A stretch of DNA of 64,000 bases from Streptomyces atroolivaceus. GTDB taxonomy: Bacteria; Actinomycetota; Actinomycetes; Streptomycetales; Streptomycetaceae. The stretch spans positions 62,001 to 126,000 of the forward strand of contig NZ_JNXG01000014.1 in NCBI RefSeq assembly GCF_000717025.1, in the 5' to 3' direction. Under the pieces are notes generated by a model, which was not told the origin of the DNA, made no database searches, and saw nothing but the letters and a program-made list of their open reading frames with translations. Of the stretch, positions 33,760 to 43,018 are shown piece after piece. The position numbers were made by a program, and so were the translations under genes. Every line of letters begins with the position of its first letter. Positions within the stretch are counted from its first letter, which is position 1.

Positions 33760-35084
33760 CGTGTCACCTGCTGTCGGTAAGCCTTCAGGCCGGCGTTGAG
33801 CGCCGCCGTGGGCGACGTTCGGCCCTTCAAGGCGTCGAGGATCTGACCTCCGAGTACGTCGGACAGGATCTGCATGCTGGCGGCCTGGTAGAAGAGGGGG
33901 AGGTCGGCGGCGGCCGCGCTGTAGATCTCGAAGGCCTGCTGACCACCGAGGTATTCGTCCTTGCTGGCCACGAGCTCGGGGTCGTCGTAGAGCGGCGCGA
34001 GCGTGGGCAGATAACCTCCGAAGCGGTAGCGGAGAACCTGTCCTTCGCGGCTCAGATAGACACGGCGCAGCAGCTCCAACCCGGCCTCGCTGTTGGGTTT
34101 GTCCTTCAGCACCGCGAAGGCGGTGCCGCCCATGGTGGAGGCGATGTGGCCGCCGCCGGCGAAGCGCGGCAGGGTTCGGATACGCCAGCGCCCTCTCTGC
34201 TCCGGCACGTTGGCCTGGAGCCCGGCGGCGTTGTACCAGTTGGGCATGGCGGTGGCGGCTAGCCGTCCGGACTTCAGAGCGGCGGCGCAGGCGCTGCCGT
34301 AAGGGTCCGGCAGAGCCATCAGCGCGCCGGAGCGGACGCCCCGCGTCATGAACTCAAGGACTTCCAGGGCTTCGGGCGAGTCCAGGATCAGTTCACCTGC
34401 GGTGTTGAAGAAGCCGCCACCGCGCTGCAGCAGGAACTGCAGGAAGCCGTTGACGATCGATCCGTTGTCGCCGGTGGAGATCATGCCGACGCTCACCTTG
34501 TGATCGGCGCTCAGCCGCGCCCCGTGCTCGAGGAACTCCTCCCAGGTCTCGAGCGTTTCGGGGACGTTGTACGTGTCGAACAGGTCCTGCCGGTAGTACA
34601 GAACCGTGATCGCGTTTCCGGATTCCAGGCCGTACGGAACGCCGTCGACCGAGTAGGGCGACAGTTTGAGCAGATCGTCACCGAGCGGACGGACCGTGTC
34701 GGTGAGGTCGACGAAGAGGTTCTCCGCGATGGACGACTGCATCACGCGGGGGAACTGGTCGAAGTTGAGACCGGCGAGATCGGGTGTGTTCCCATCCGCG
34801 ACGGCCTGAGCAATCATTCGCGTCATGATGTCGGCGGGCGCAGAGCTGGTGATGTCCAGACCGAAGTCGAAGCGGGAACCCCGCATCAGGCCGACGTCCT
34901 TGATAGCCGACCGGAACGTCTTGATGTAGTCGGGGTCGTGGGTCCAGAGGCTGATCTGCGCGCGTCCTGATCGCACCGGGGCAGCCGCGGACGTACCACA
35001 TGCCGCGAGGGCGGGGGCCGCGAGCAGCCCCAGTCCCGCACCGCTCGCAGCGCGAAGCAGACGCCTGCGGCTGAGATCACGCAC
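33756..35084 (-). CDS. Sugar ABC transporter substrate-binding lipoprotein (CUT1)
   Basis: 442 aa, GTG start with GGAGGAGG inside the end of the GH35 gene, one base after its stop. The signal has SRRRLLRAASGAG and ends at lipobox LAAC. The mature protein matches the orphan copy at 3946-5274 along its whole length, with the same total length and shared stretches such as QISLWTHDPDYIKTF and LPDPYGSACAAALKSGRLAA. It delivers its ligand to the two permeases that follow. The two copies differ most in ligand-side loops, so they may accept different chain lengths or branches. Confidence 0.92.
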   Translation of the reverse strand: MRDLSRRRLLRAASGAGLGLLAAPALAACGTSAAAPVRSGRAQISLWTHDPDYIKTFRSAIKDVGLMRGSRFDFGLDITSSAPADIMTRMIAQAVADGNTPDLAGLNFDQFPRVMQSSIAENLFVDLTDTVRPLGDDLLKLSPYSVDGVPYGLESGNAITVLYYRQDLFDTYNVPETLETWEEFLEHGARLSADHKVSVGMISTGDNGSIVNGFLQFLLQRGGGFFNTAGELILDSPEALEVLEFMTRGVRSGALMALPDPYGSACAAALKSGRLAATAMPNWYNAAGLQANVPEQRGRWRIRTLPRFAGGGHIASTMGGTAFAVLKDKPNSEAGLELLRRVYLSREGQVLRYRFGGYLPTLAPLYDDPELVASKDEYLGGQQAFEIYSAAAADLPLFYQAASMQILSDVLGGQILDALKGRTSPTAALNAGLKAYRQQVTR

Positions 35085-35085
35085 G

Positions 35086-37452
35086 TCAGACCTCCTCCAG
35101 ACACAGGGTCGTACGCGCTACGGCCACCAGCTCGGCTGATTCCACCGCGGCGTGGGCCCGGGCGGCTTCCAGACCTTCGCGTGCCGAACTGCTGACGTGG
35201 ATGCGGTCTGCCTGATCCAGTGGCAGGACCCGGATATCCATGCCGTGCCGTACGACGGCGTCGGCGAAGCGGCGCAGTCCGATCTCCCAGTCGGGCCCGT
35301 ACCAGAAATGGTCGGCGACAAGTTTTCCGTCGATGTAGGCCCGGGCCGCGTCCCCGGTGTAGCGCAGTCGCAGCAGCACGTCCCCTTCACCGTCCAGGAC
35401 GGATGCCGGAACGGTGATGTGGTGGACGGCGGCCTTCTCGAAGTCCTCGTCACGCGGCGCGGAGGCTCGCGCGTGGGAATCGCCGGTGCGGGCCGGCGGG
35501 GCGACAGCCTGCGTCTGAAGGGTTTCGACGGCGGGCTGCGGGAGCCGCGAGGCGGGGCTCAGCGACCAACGTGTGAAGATCCCGTCCGGCACGGGCCGGC
35601 CTGCTTCCGCACCGTGCAGGGAAGCCGGTGCGGGCATCAGGGCGAGGGAGGGGGTCGGTGAGGTGGTGTGCAGGCGCAGTTCGTCTCCGTCGGCGAGCAC
35701 CAGGTCGTCGCTGAGCACGAGCCGGTCCTGGCCCGAGACGTGTACCCGGTTCAGCCGAAGCGCCTCGGAGTGGGACAGCACCAGAACGCGTGCGCTGCCG
35801 GTGGGGCCGTTCAGGGTCAGCAGTGCCCCCGTGCCCGGCTCGGTGACCGTGACGAGGGTGGCGTCGGCGTCGAGTGCCACCTGGGCAGGACCGGCAACAT
35901 CCACGTCCGCGGGCAGGGCCAGAGACACCGGGATCCCGTCGGTGGCCGCCAGTACGGTGAATGGAACCCCGTCCACGTCCAGGCGGGTCACGGGCTGGGC
36001 GCTGGCCCAGTCCAGGCGCAGCCCTGCGCCGAGGTCGAGGCCGATCGGCCACACGAAGTGTGCGCCGGAGGGAACGCCGACCGGCTGCGCGGGCAGGGTG
36101 ACGGTACGGCCGCTCCCCAGGTGGACCTGGAACTGGATGTCCTTGTGGTCGGGCAGCGTCTCGTGCGGCTGGTGGTTGTTGACGAAGAGGAAGGCCTGCT
36201 CTCCTGCCGAGCGGACGGCCCAGCGCAGCGTGGCACGATCGTCGAGCGACTCCGGTTCGGCATCAGGCAGCGACAGTGGCATCCGCGCCAGTTCCGTGCC
36301 GCAACCGTGCAGGAACAGGTGCTGCAGTCGCAGCGCGTGGAAGACCGACCGGACCTGCCCGTACTCCCCCAGCGGCGCCTGGAAGTCGTAGTTGACCGTC
36401 GGCAGGTCATTGGGGTAACCGGTGTCGTGGCTCTCCTGGTTGGGTTCCCTGAGGTCGAGGCGCTGCGAGCAGCCGTGGTACAGGTAGTAGCCCTGCCAGA
36501 CCGAGCCGCTGCCCAGTTTGGCGAGCGCCAGCGCGGTGATGTCCTCGCTGGGCACGACCGGACGGCGGTGGTAGGCGATGGCCATCCCGCCGCCCACCTC
36601 GCATGTGGCGTAGGGGTAGCGGCGATCGTCCGGGCCACTGCCGGTCGGTGCCGAGGAGCGCAGGTCGGCGCCGATGGCGTGGTCGTCCCGGATCGGCGTG
36701 AAGAAGTAGTGGCGTCGCATCCCCCGCGTCCACCCGTCGTACGCGTCCTCCCAGAACGCCTCCGGGTAGCCGCCGTACAACGGCAGCAGGGTGTCGCGCG
36801 GGATGTCGGCCGCGCCCCAGCCGGTCGCCGTCCACAGCGGCGCTCGCATGCCGGCGCTCTCGGCCATGCCGCGCAGCGTGGCCAGGTGCCCCGGCTGGTC
36901 GTAGAGCTCGTTCTCCACCTGGACCGCCACGATCGGCCCGCCGTCGTCGTGGAAGAGACTCCGCAGCTCGTGGGAGATGCGGCGGTAGTAGGGCTCGACC
37001 AGGGCGAGGTAGGCCGGGTCGTCGGTGCGCGGAGCGCAGCCGGCCCCCTCCAGCCAGTCCGGGAACCCCCCGTTACGGCATTCACCGTGCGACCAGGGCC
37101 CGATCCGCATCGCCACGGCCAGACCGACCTCGTGGCACAGCGTCACGAATCGGCGCACGTCCAGGTCGCCGTCGAAGCGGAAGACGCCACGCTCGTTCTC
37201 GTGCTGATTCCAGAACAGATAGGTGGCCACCAGATCGACGCCACCGGCCTTGATCTTGAGCAGTTCCTCGCGCCACTCGGCAGCCGGGTACCGGCTGAAG
37301 TGGAACTCCCCCATCACTGGGATCCACGGGCGGCCGTCCCTGAACAGGCTCTGGCTGTCGACCGTCACGGAGTGCGGTGTGGAGGCTGAACTCCCCATGG
37401 GCAGATGACCGGCCAGGGGCACGGAGGGGGCACGGACTTGCAGAGACAACAT
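35086..37452 (-). CDS. GH35 beta-galactosidase
   Basis: 788 aa from the ATG at 37452 (CAGGAG 7 nt upstream). No signal peptide, so cytoplasmic. The GH35 barrel is clear: MGEFHFSRYPAAEWREELLKIKAGG (residues ~48-71), TYLFWNQHE, then GGPIVAVQVENELYD with acid/base Glu182. A nucleophile candidate lies in ATCEVGGGM, and C-terminal beta domains follow. It hydrolyses terminal beta-galactosides. As first gene of the operon with the 442-aa SBP and permeases it would free galactose from imported galacto-oligosaccharides, supplying the oxidative galactose operon at 6721-11405. Its first ~19 codons and 5' region are duplicated upstream of the orphan SBP. Confidence 0.93.
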   Translation of the reverse strand: MLSLQVRAPSVPLAGHLPMGSSASTPHSVTVDSQSLFRDGRPWIPVMGEFHFSRYPAAEWREELLKIKAGGVDLVATYLFWNQHENERGVFRFDGDLDVRRFVTLCHEVGLAVAMRIGPWSHGECRNGGFPDWLEGAGCAPRTDDPAYLALVEPYYRRISHELRSLFHDDGGPIVAVQVENELYDQPGHLATLRGMAESAGMRAPLWTATGWGAADIPRDTLLPLYGGYPEAFWEDAYDGWTRGMRRHYFFTPIRDDHAIGADLRSSAPTGSGPDDRRYPYATCEVGGGMAIAYHRRPVVPSEDITALALAKLGSGSVWQGYYLYHGCSQRLDLREPNQESHDTGYPNDLPTVNYDFQAPLGEYGQVRSVFHALRLQHLFLHGCGTELARMPLSLPDAEPESLDDRATLRWAVRSAGEQAFLFVNNHQPHETLPDHKDIQFQVHLGSGRTVTLPAQPVGVPSGAHFVWPIGLDLGAGLRLDWASAQPVTRLDVDGVPFTVLAATDGIPVSLALPADVDVAGPAQVALDADATLVTVTEPGTGALLTLNGPTGSARVLVLSHSEALRLNRVHVSGQDRLVLSDDLVLADGDELRLHTTSPTPSLALMPAPASLHGAEAGRPVPDGIFTRWSLSPASRLPQPAVETLQTQAVAPPARTGDSHARASAPRDEDFEKAAVHHITVPASVLDGEGDVLLRLRYTGDAARAYIDGKLVADHFWYGPDWEIGLRRFADAVVRHGMDIRVLPLDQADRIHVSSSAREGLEAARAHAAVESAELVAVARTTLCLEEV

Positions 37453-37493
37453 GACAGGCGGCTCCTGCGACAACGGCTCGGTGAAGTGCGTTC

Positions 37494-37540
37494 ATCGTGG
37501 GTGGGCCGATCACCCCTGTCAAGATGTATTCATAATTAAT
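37494..37540 (-). promoter_or_regulatory. Shared operator/promoter module, copy 3
   Basis: On the minus strand: palindrome ATTAATTATGAAT (37540-37528), ACATC, -35 TTGACA (37522-37517), 17-nt spacer, -10 CACGAT (37499-37494), about 40 nt before the GH35 start. The stretch from -10 to ATG is nearly identical to that of copy 1. Confidence 0.75.
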
Positions 37541-38185
37541 GTTTGGCACTATGCGACCATCCTCACCCAGGGCGTTGCCGCCGCACCGTTCACCCCCAAG
37601 GCACCCCGTATGCCGCGCCCCACGTCGGCAGACGCGCGTACGGGTGGATCGCCGGACCCCCTGCCATCCACTCATTGGCACTGCCCGAGGCACCCCTTCA
37701 ACTCCCCGGCGTTGCCGGAATAGCTGATGCGGAGGCCGCGGGCTGCTTCACCATTAGCCAACCCCCTTGGCGACGAGCCCGATCGTCGCCGTACACATCG
37801 TGCGTGGACGGCGCCGGTTCGATCCGTCGCGTCGAGGCGGCATACGTGCACTCCCCCCACCCAGGAGCGCCGCCCCACCCGCTGCACGCGAGGCGCTCCC
37901 TGGAAGCCGCTTCGTGCGCGCGGGGTTGACGTCTCGCCCCGCCCCGGCGAAGACGGTCACTCCGGAGTTCGCGTGACCGCCCTCGTCACGTCGTCAGGGT
38001 GCCGGAGGTGGCTGCCAGACGTAGCGGATGCCCGGTTCGCGCTCGTCGTTGCGTCGACCGTCCGTCCGCTCGATCGTGACGAACCCATGCCGATAACCCC
38101 GGACTCACTTGCCCAAGCATTCGACACCCTGAGGACCTGGTGCATGCTCTCTGTGAACGACGGAAATCTACACAGGATGAAGCAC
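37541..38185. other. 645-nt region without a supported gene
   Basis: No frame in this stretch has both convincing codon use and recognisable protein sequence. It marks the edge of the polysaccharide locus and the start of the accessory region, and may contain decayed sequence. Confidence 0.4.
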
Positions 38186-38246
38186 TGAGCCTTTTCCATC
38201 CTCACCCTGAGCTGGTCAGATGAAGGGTGAGGATGGAAAAGGCTCA
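38186..38246. repeat. 23-bp perfect inverted repeat with 15-nt loop
   Basis: Arms 38186-38208 (TGAGCCTTTTCCATCC...) and 38224-38246 are exact reverse complements. It could be a strong terminator, or the core of a small mobile repeat, since the stem is longer and less GC-rich than the other hairpins here. The right arm contains the start of the small ORF at 38233. Confidence 0.8.
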
Positions 38247-38451
38247 CTCGTTAGCGGGGCCGCATGAGAGGAAGTCCGCCGCCCGATCCGTGGCGTATGC
38301 GGCTGCTTCGCAGCTTGTCCTCATACTGGGAGGGGTACTCGTCGGTCTGCCGCCCGTACTAGCGAGCGGCCTATTCGTTTTGGCAGCGTTGGGTGTTTCC
38401 CGTCTCGCCGACCGGTGCGCGGTTGCCGAGGGAGACCTGAGCGCTCGCTGA
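38233..38451 (+). CDS. Small hypothetical membrane protein
   Basis: 72 aa. ATG lies inside the right arm of the inverted repeat, with AAGGG 5 nt before it, so the hairpin could mask translation. Two hydrophobic stretches (VAYAAASQLVLILGGVLVGLPPVLA and LFVLAALGV) suggest two membrane helices with a charged tail (DRCAVAEGDLSAR). Codon use is less GC3-biased than in the neighbouring locus. No family recognised. Confidence 0.4.
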   Translation: MEKAHSLAGPHERKSAARSVAYAAASQLVLILGGVLVGLPPVLASGLFVLAALGVSRLADRCAVAEGDLSAR

Positions 38452-38561
38452 ACCCTTGAGCCGACCAGGTCGTTGGCCGCCGTCACCCCGGACGGGCTGG
38501 TAGACCAGCCCGCTCTCGGTGATAGGACTTGCCTCCACGGAAAGATGATGGGGGCGACAGC

Positions 38562-39074
38562 ATGGACGCAGTAGTAGCGATCAGCCTGATCCGTATGGCC
38601 GCTGCAGACTTGGCCATGGAACCCTGGCAGCGCCCCTCGGACGCTTACCTGGTCCAGTTGGGCCTGGACGCCCTGATGGCCGACATCGAGGCTCCCTCGC
38701 TTCCCCTGCTGGCTGGCCTCGCGCGTGGTGAGCATCCCCGGGCCCGCGAGCTGTTCGACCTTGTGCTGGAAGAGTTGGGTCTGCTGCCGCTGACCTCGGA
38801 AGATCTCGCCAAGGCGCGATGGACCGCGGCCCAGTGGTGGGCCGGCCAGATCGTCGCGGGCCAGCTCGACCCCATACACGGAGCCAAGCTGATCTACCAG
38901 GAGTCTGCAGCCGAACTCGACTACCCCGACACGCTGCAACCCATCGTTGATCTGGCGAGAGCGCTCGACCTGCCGAACGATCAACCTCCGGACCAGCAGC
39001 ACATTCGCAACCGGGTCACCTCCGCGGCACGAGACTTTCTCGCCCCCGAAGCGCACCGGAATCACAGCCTGTGA
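38562..39074 (+). CDS. Conserved hypothetical protein
   Basis: 170 aa from the ATG at 38562, preceded by GGGGG. All-helical and soluble, with an acidic middle (PLLAGLARGEHPRARELFDLVLEELGLL) and AKLIYQESAAELDYPDTLQPIVDLARAL. I do not recognise a function, though similar small proteins occur scattered in Streptomyces. It stands apart from the sugar genes. Confidence 0.65.
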   Translation: MDAVVAISLIRMAAADLAMEPWQRPSDAYLVQLGLDALMADIEAPSLPLLAGLARGEHPRARELFDLVLEELGLLPLTSEDLAKARWTAAQWWAGQIVAGQLDPIHGAKLIYQESAAELDYPDTLQPIVDLARALDLPNDQPPDQQHIRNRVTSAARDFLAPEAHRNHSL

Positions 39075-39264
39075 GCTACGTCGCATGACCCACCGTGACC
39101 GGTTCACGTAAATCGAGCCAGAATCCGAGAACCGACAGCAGATGTTCACCACTTCGGGAGTCACCCGGGTCAGCGGCCGTTCGATTTCGACTGAGGCCCG
39201 CCGACCACTGGACCGGCGAAGTATTTGGTTGTTCATGCGTGCTGCACCTGCGACGGTCACCGGC

Positions 39265-39855
39265 ATGAACGTGCTTCTCGGAGACAAGTCCAGGTTCGCC
39301 GCAGAGGTTGGCGAGCCGGGCCCACTGTGCCGGGTCGACCTCTGGGCGGCTGGAAAGTGGCTGACCTGCGACGACAACTTGGTGTACGTCCCACAGTTTC
39401 GCCGCGATGTGCGGGACACCGCCGCCTGGCTGCGGTCCGGCGAAGGTTCTCCCTTGCCGTTCGCCGGTTTGTCCGCCGAGGCCACACACCGGCGTCTCAG
39501 GCAGCACGCGGGGCACGACGACGAGTCCGAGGCCGACTACCAGCTGCACAGCCGGTTTGGGGTCCTGCTCTGGGGGCCCACCACCGACAACGTGATGGCC
39601 TACCTGTTCCACGAAGGGGACCGGTTGGTGATCACGCTGGAGTTCTGGCGTGAGGAGCACCTGGTCCACCACCCGGACGACGCCGGTGCGGTCTTCGGTG
39701 TCGAGGTCCCGGCCGACGAGTTCATCGGGATCCTTGAGGGCATCGCGGCCGCGCTCGCCCCCAGTTGCGCTATGGCCGCACGAAGTCCCACTCGACATCC
39801 GTCAGTTCATGACGACGTAGCACCCGATCATGATCCACCAGCCGATGTCACATAG
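39265..39855 (+). CDS. Hypothetical protein
   Basis: 196 aa from the ATG at 39265; the open frame extends upstream but that part has poor sequence character. The core (DLWAAGKWLTCDDNLVYVPQFRRDVRDTAAWL ... LLWGPTTDNVMAYLFHEGDRLVITLEFWREEHL) looks like a mixed alpha/beta protein of the small, often immunity-like kind found in Streptomyces accessory regions. The tail (from AARSPTRHP) is low-complexity. No function assigned. Confidence 0.6.
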   Translation: MNVLLGDKSRFAAEVGEPGPLCRVDLWAAGKWLTCDDNLVYVPQFRRDVRDTAAWLRSGEGSPLPFAGLSAEATHRRLRQHAGHDDESEADYQLHSRFGVLLWGPTTDNVMAYLFHEGDRLVITLEFWREEHLVHHPDDAGAVFGVEVPADEFIGILEGIAAALAPSCAMAARSPTRHPSVHDDVAPDHDPPADVT

Positions 39856-39865
39856 ACGACAGAAC

Positions 39866-40396
39866 CTAACAACCCGCCTCCGTACCGCTGTTCACGTACG
39901 AGTCGGTGCTGACCGAGTAGCTGGCCCCGGTGGTGAGGTCGGGGCGGCTACCGTGACCATCCTCCGTGAGGCGCTCGGCGGTGAGGAAGACGATCCACAG
40001 GGCCATGTCCTCTTTGGTGAAGCACAGTTCGCCGGGCAAGGCTTCGGGGTCCGGATTCCATCCGTCCCGTACCGTCGCTGTCCGGTAGTGCTCGGTCACT
40101 TCGGCCTGTGTACCGGGGAAGGTGTACGTCCGGCCGGCGTACACCACCACATCGCCGCTGTCCGCCCAGCAGCCAGCGTCCACTTCCTCAAAGCCCCGGG
40201 CGACGGTGGCCCCGTCGGGCCGGGAGTTGAGGATGTCGAGCGCCGCCATCTCCTTGACCCGGTCGTCGGTCCCCTCGCAGTCCCTGGCGAGTTCCAGCAG
40301 CGCGCAGCCGGTGAGCGTTGCGGCCGCGAGCGCGGTCGCCAGAAGCAGGGATATCGGGCGGGTGGTACCTGTCTGCAGGGGCAAAGCGGGCTCCAT
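39866..40396 (-). CDS. Putative lipoprotein
   Basis: 176 aa. N-terminal signal with lipobox LTGC at about residue 31 (ISLLLATALAAATLTGC), so an exported lipid-anchored protein. The mature part has paired Cys and the motifs RDCEGTDDRVKEMAALDILNSRPDGA and AEVTEHYRTATVRDGWNPDP. No enzymatic motif seen. It converges with the hypothetical gene before it. Confidence 0.7.
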   Translation of the reverse strand: MEPALPLQTGTTRPISLLLATALAAATLTGCALLELARDCEGTDDRVKEMAALDILNSRPDGATVARGFEEVDAGCWADSGDVVVYAGRTYTFPGTQAEVTEHYRTATVRDGWNPDPEALPGELCFTKEDMALWIVFLTAERLTEDGHGSRPDLTTGASYSVSTDSYVNSGTEAGC

Positions 40397-40524
40397 GTTG
40401 AAGGCCAGGGCGGAGGGAGGGTGGGGTCGCCGTGCAAAAGAGTCATCCGTGCCGACTCCCGAAAGGGCACATGGCCCAGTTCTACCAGCAGCCGTGACCC
40501 TCGCTGCTGACGTGAGCGTGGCAC

Positions 40525-41150
40525 TTAGACGACAGGCCCTCGTTGTATTGCCCTGTGAGGTTGGGCAGCTTCTGGTGGTGTGTGGCCGCGTTGATCGTAG
40601 TGGCTGAGGCGGGCTTGGTGTTGTCGTCTGCGGCGCCAGTGTGACCAGTGCAGGACGTGGTCGACGGGCGCGGGGCGGCGGTGAGTGCGGCGGTGGATCA
40701 GGCGTCGTAGTTCGGGGAGGGTGAGGGGTATGAGCTGGGAGGATCCGTTTCTGCTTTGTCGATGTCGAGTGCGCGGGCCCGCAGGACGGTGAGGCAGGCG
40801 TGGGCGGCCATGGCGAGGGTGATGTGGCGGTGCCAGCCGGGATATCGGCGGTCCTGGTAGTCGTCCAGGCCGCACTCCTGCTTGGCGGTCTGGAAGCCTT
40901 CCTCGACGGCCCAGCGGCTGCCGGCGACGCGGATCAGCACGTCGAGAGTGGTTTCCGCGGGGCAGTAGGCGATGTAGTAGGAGATCTCTTGGGGTCGGCT
41001 GACACTTCGGCGGGCGATCACCCAGTGCCGGCGGTCTTCGCGGTGCCAGGGCCGGACTTCGAACCTCGCCCAGTTATAAATCCGTGGTCCGTGGGCTCCG
41101 TTGCCGCAGGAACAGCGCTTCCATTTCTGCCATGGCAGGCCGGGGAAGAG
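40525..41150 (-). pseudogene. IS701-family transposase, C-terminal part
   Basis: Begins abruptly at FPGLPWQKWKRCSCGNGAHGPRIYNWARFEVRP and runs through the catalytic C-terminal region (RWAVEEGFQTAKQECGLDDYQ, with the last acidic residue). It needs one frame change at about 40740 to read the usual ending (LIPLTLPELRRLIHRR ... HVLHWSHWRRR). The N-terminal two thirds lie at 41873-42608 in the opposite direction. Confidence 0.72.
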
Positions 41151-41872
41151 GATCGCCGAGGCTGCCCGGCGGGGGAAGACGGACCTGTCGCTGGTCAGCG
41201 TGGATTCCATGACCACCCGTGCCCATCACGATGCCGCCGGGATGCGCATCGATCCCGAGGTCATGGAGGCCCTGGAGGAAGCCGTGCGGAGCAGGAACAG
41301 GCCCGGCAAAAGAGGGCGGCTCCGGGGAACAGAACGGACAGGATGCCGGAAACGACCCCGGCGAGAGCGGCGACGCGTCCGGCGCCGACGCAAAGCCCGT
41401 CTGAGACAGACGCGGCTCGGCCGATCCAGAGGCGGCCTGACCTGCAAGGTCCATCTCGCATCCGACCGCAGGTGCCGCCCGCTGTCGATCGTGGTGACCG
41501 CCGGACAGGCCGCCGACAGCCCGCAGTTCCTCCTGGTCCTGAAGAAGGTCCGTGTCCGGCTGCCCGTCGGGCGCCCGCGGACCCGGCCCGCCGCCGTGGC
41601 CGGGGACAAGGCGTACTCCTCCCGCGCCAACCGCACCTACCTGCGCAGACGCGGCATCAAGGCCGTCATCCCGGACAAGAAGGACCAGGCCGCCCACCGC
41701 AAGAACAGAGGCCGCAGGGACGGCCGGCCCGTCACCCACGACGCGGACCTCTACAAGGACCGCAACACTGTCGAGCGCATGATCACTGGAAGCCTGGCGG
41801 GGTATCGCCACCCGCTACGACAAGACCCCCGAGAGCTACGACGCCGGCCTCCACCTCAGGGTCTGGTCATGG
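41150..41872 (+). pseudogene. IS5-family transposase, C-terminal part
   Basis: Starts mid-protein at IAEAARRGKTDLSLVSVDSMTTRAHHDAAGMRIDPEV and continues through GDKAYSSRANRTYLRRRGIKAVIP and KDRNTVERMI. Frame changes are needed around 41290, 41400 and 41800 before IATRYDKTPESYDAGLHLRVW. The N-terminus is at 42609-42842 on the other strand. Confidence 0.72.
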
Positions 41873-42608
41873 GTGGGGAGCTCGGTGATGTGAGGAAGTG
41901 GGCGGCGGGTCTGGGTGAGGTGCATGAGCGTTTCATACACCGGTTTGCCCGGTCGGTCGGAGCCGCGTGAGTCCGCGCTGGCGTATATGCGGGGCCTGAT
42001 AGCCCCGCTGGAACGGAAGAACGGCTGGACGCTGGCTGAGGTAGCCGGTCACGCGGCTCCTGACCGCATGCACCGGCTGCTGAACCGGTGCGACTGGGAC
42101 CCTGACGAAGTCCTTCCCGAGGTGCGTGATTACGTCGTCGAACACCTCGGTGACCCGGAGGCCGTGCTGATCGTGGACGACATGGGGTTCCTGAAGAAGG
42201 GGGCCGCTCGGCTGGGGTCCAACGGCAGTACTCCGGGACGGCGGGGCGGACGGAGAATTGCCAGGTCGGCGTCTTCCTCGCCTATGCCGGTGAACGTGGG
42301 CGCACGCTTATCGACCGCCGCCTGTATCTGCCCACGTCATGACCCGATGACCGGGAACGATGCCGGGCCGCGGGCATTGACGACGCGGTCGCCTTCGAGA
42401 CGAAAGTTGTCACCGCCAAAGCGATCGTCCGCCGGGCGGTCGCCGACAAGATCCCGTTCCGGTGGGTGACCGGGGACGCAGCCTACGGCTTCTCCAATGG
42501 CTGGCGGACTGAGCTCGAGCGGGCCGATGTCTTCCACGTCATGGCCACCACCCGACATGACACTGTCGTTACCCGCTGGGCCATGGACCACCCTGTCCAT
42601 GACCAGCC
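41873..42608 (+). pseudogene. IS701-family transposase, N-terminal part
   Basis: MGGELGDVRKWAAGLGEVHERF ... RFARS, then after a frame change EPRESALAYMRGLIAPLERKNGWTLAEVAGH and [13 protein letters not shown] (first catalytic Asp region). After further frame changes come [23 protein letters not shown] and IPFRWVTGDAAYG (second Asp). It stops at WAMDHPVHD, exactly where the piece at 40525-41150 begins. Confidence 0.72.
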
Positions 42609-42842
42609 CTTCCAGTAGCGCGGCGAAGACTTCCGCGTCCCGTCAGACCCGGAAACGGCCGTAGACGGTGGGCCAGACGCCGAACTGCTCGGGCATCTCT
42701 CGCTACTGAGCGCCGGACCGGAAGCGCCAGATCCTCCCTCGAACTGGTCACGTAGCTTCACCGGGTAGGGGCCGTACTCGCCGATCGGCAAGTGCGGCTT
42801 GATGAGTTCCCACTGGTCGCCGCTGAGCTGTCGGCGCGTCAC
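42609..42842 (-). pseudogene. IS5-family transposase, N-terminal part
   Basis: MTRRQLSGDQWELIKPHLPIGEYGPYPVKLRDQFE followed, after frame changes, by VYGRF-type sequence and LLEGL at the break. It is the missing front half of the IS5 piece at 41150-41872. Confidence 0.7.
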
Positions 42843-43018
42843 ACCGGCGTTCTATCGCGATCCGCCCCAGCGCGGCAGCGGAATACGTGAGCCGAAGCAC
42901 GGTAGTTGCCACCGGCAGAGCCGGATGACGTGGCGAATGGAACCGAACGAAGCAGCGTGGTTGTCACCAACGAGGCACAGGGCTTGTCACAACTGCTCAT
43001 TCAGAAGCCTTTCTGTCA

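Larger units (their letters stand above)
40525..42842. mobile_element. IS5 and IS701 elements scrambled by one inversion
   Basis: Four transposase pieces alternate: IS701 C-terminus (-), IS5 C-terminus (+), IS701 N-terminus (+), IS5 N-terminus (-). Flipping about 41150-42608 rejoins both genes, giving IS5 followed by IS701, both on the minus strand. At the rebuilt IS701 joint, HPVHD continues in frame into LFPGLPWQKWKR. Other frame breaks show that both are dead. Confidence 0.7.

Noticed and set aside
37541..38185. Short frames between the GH35 promoter and the inverted repeat
   Set aside because: None has a start signal with sustained codon bias or recognisable sequence.
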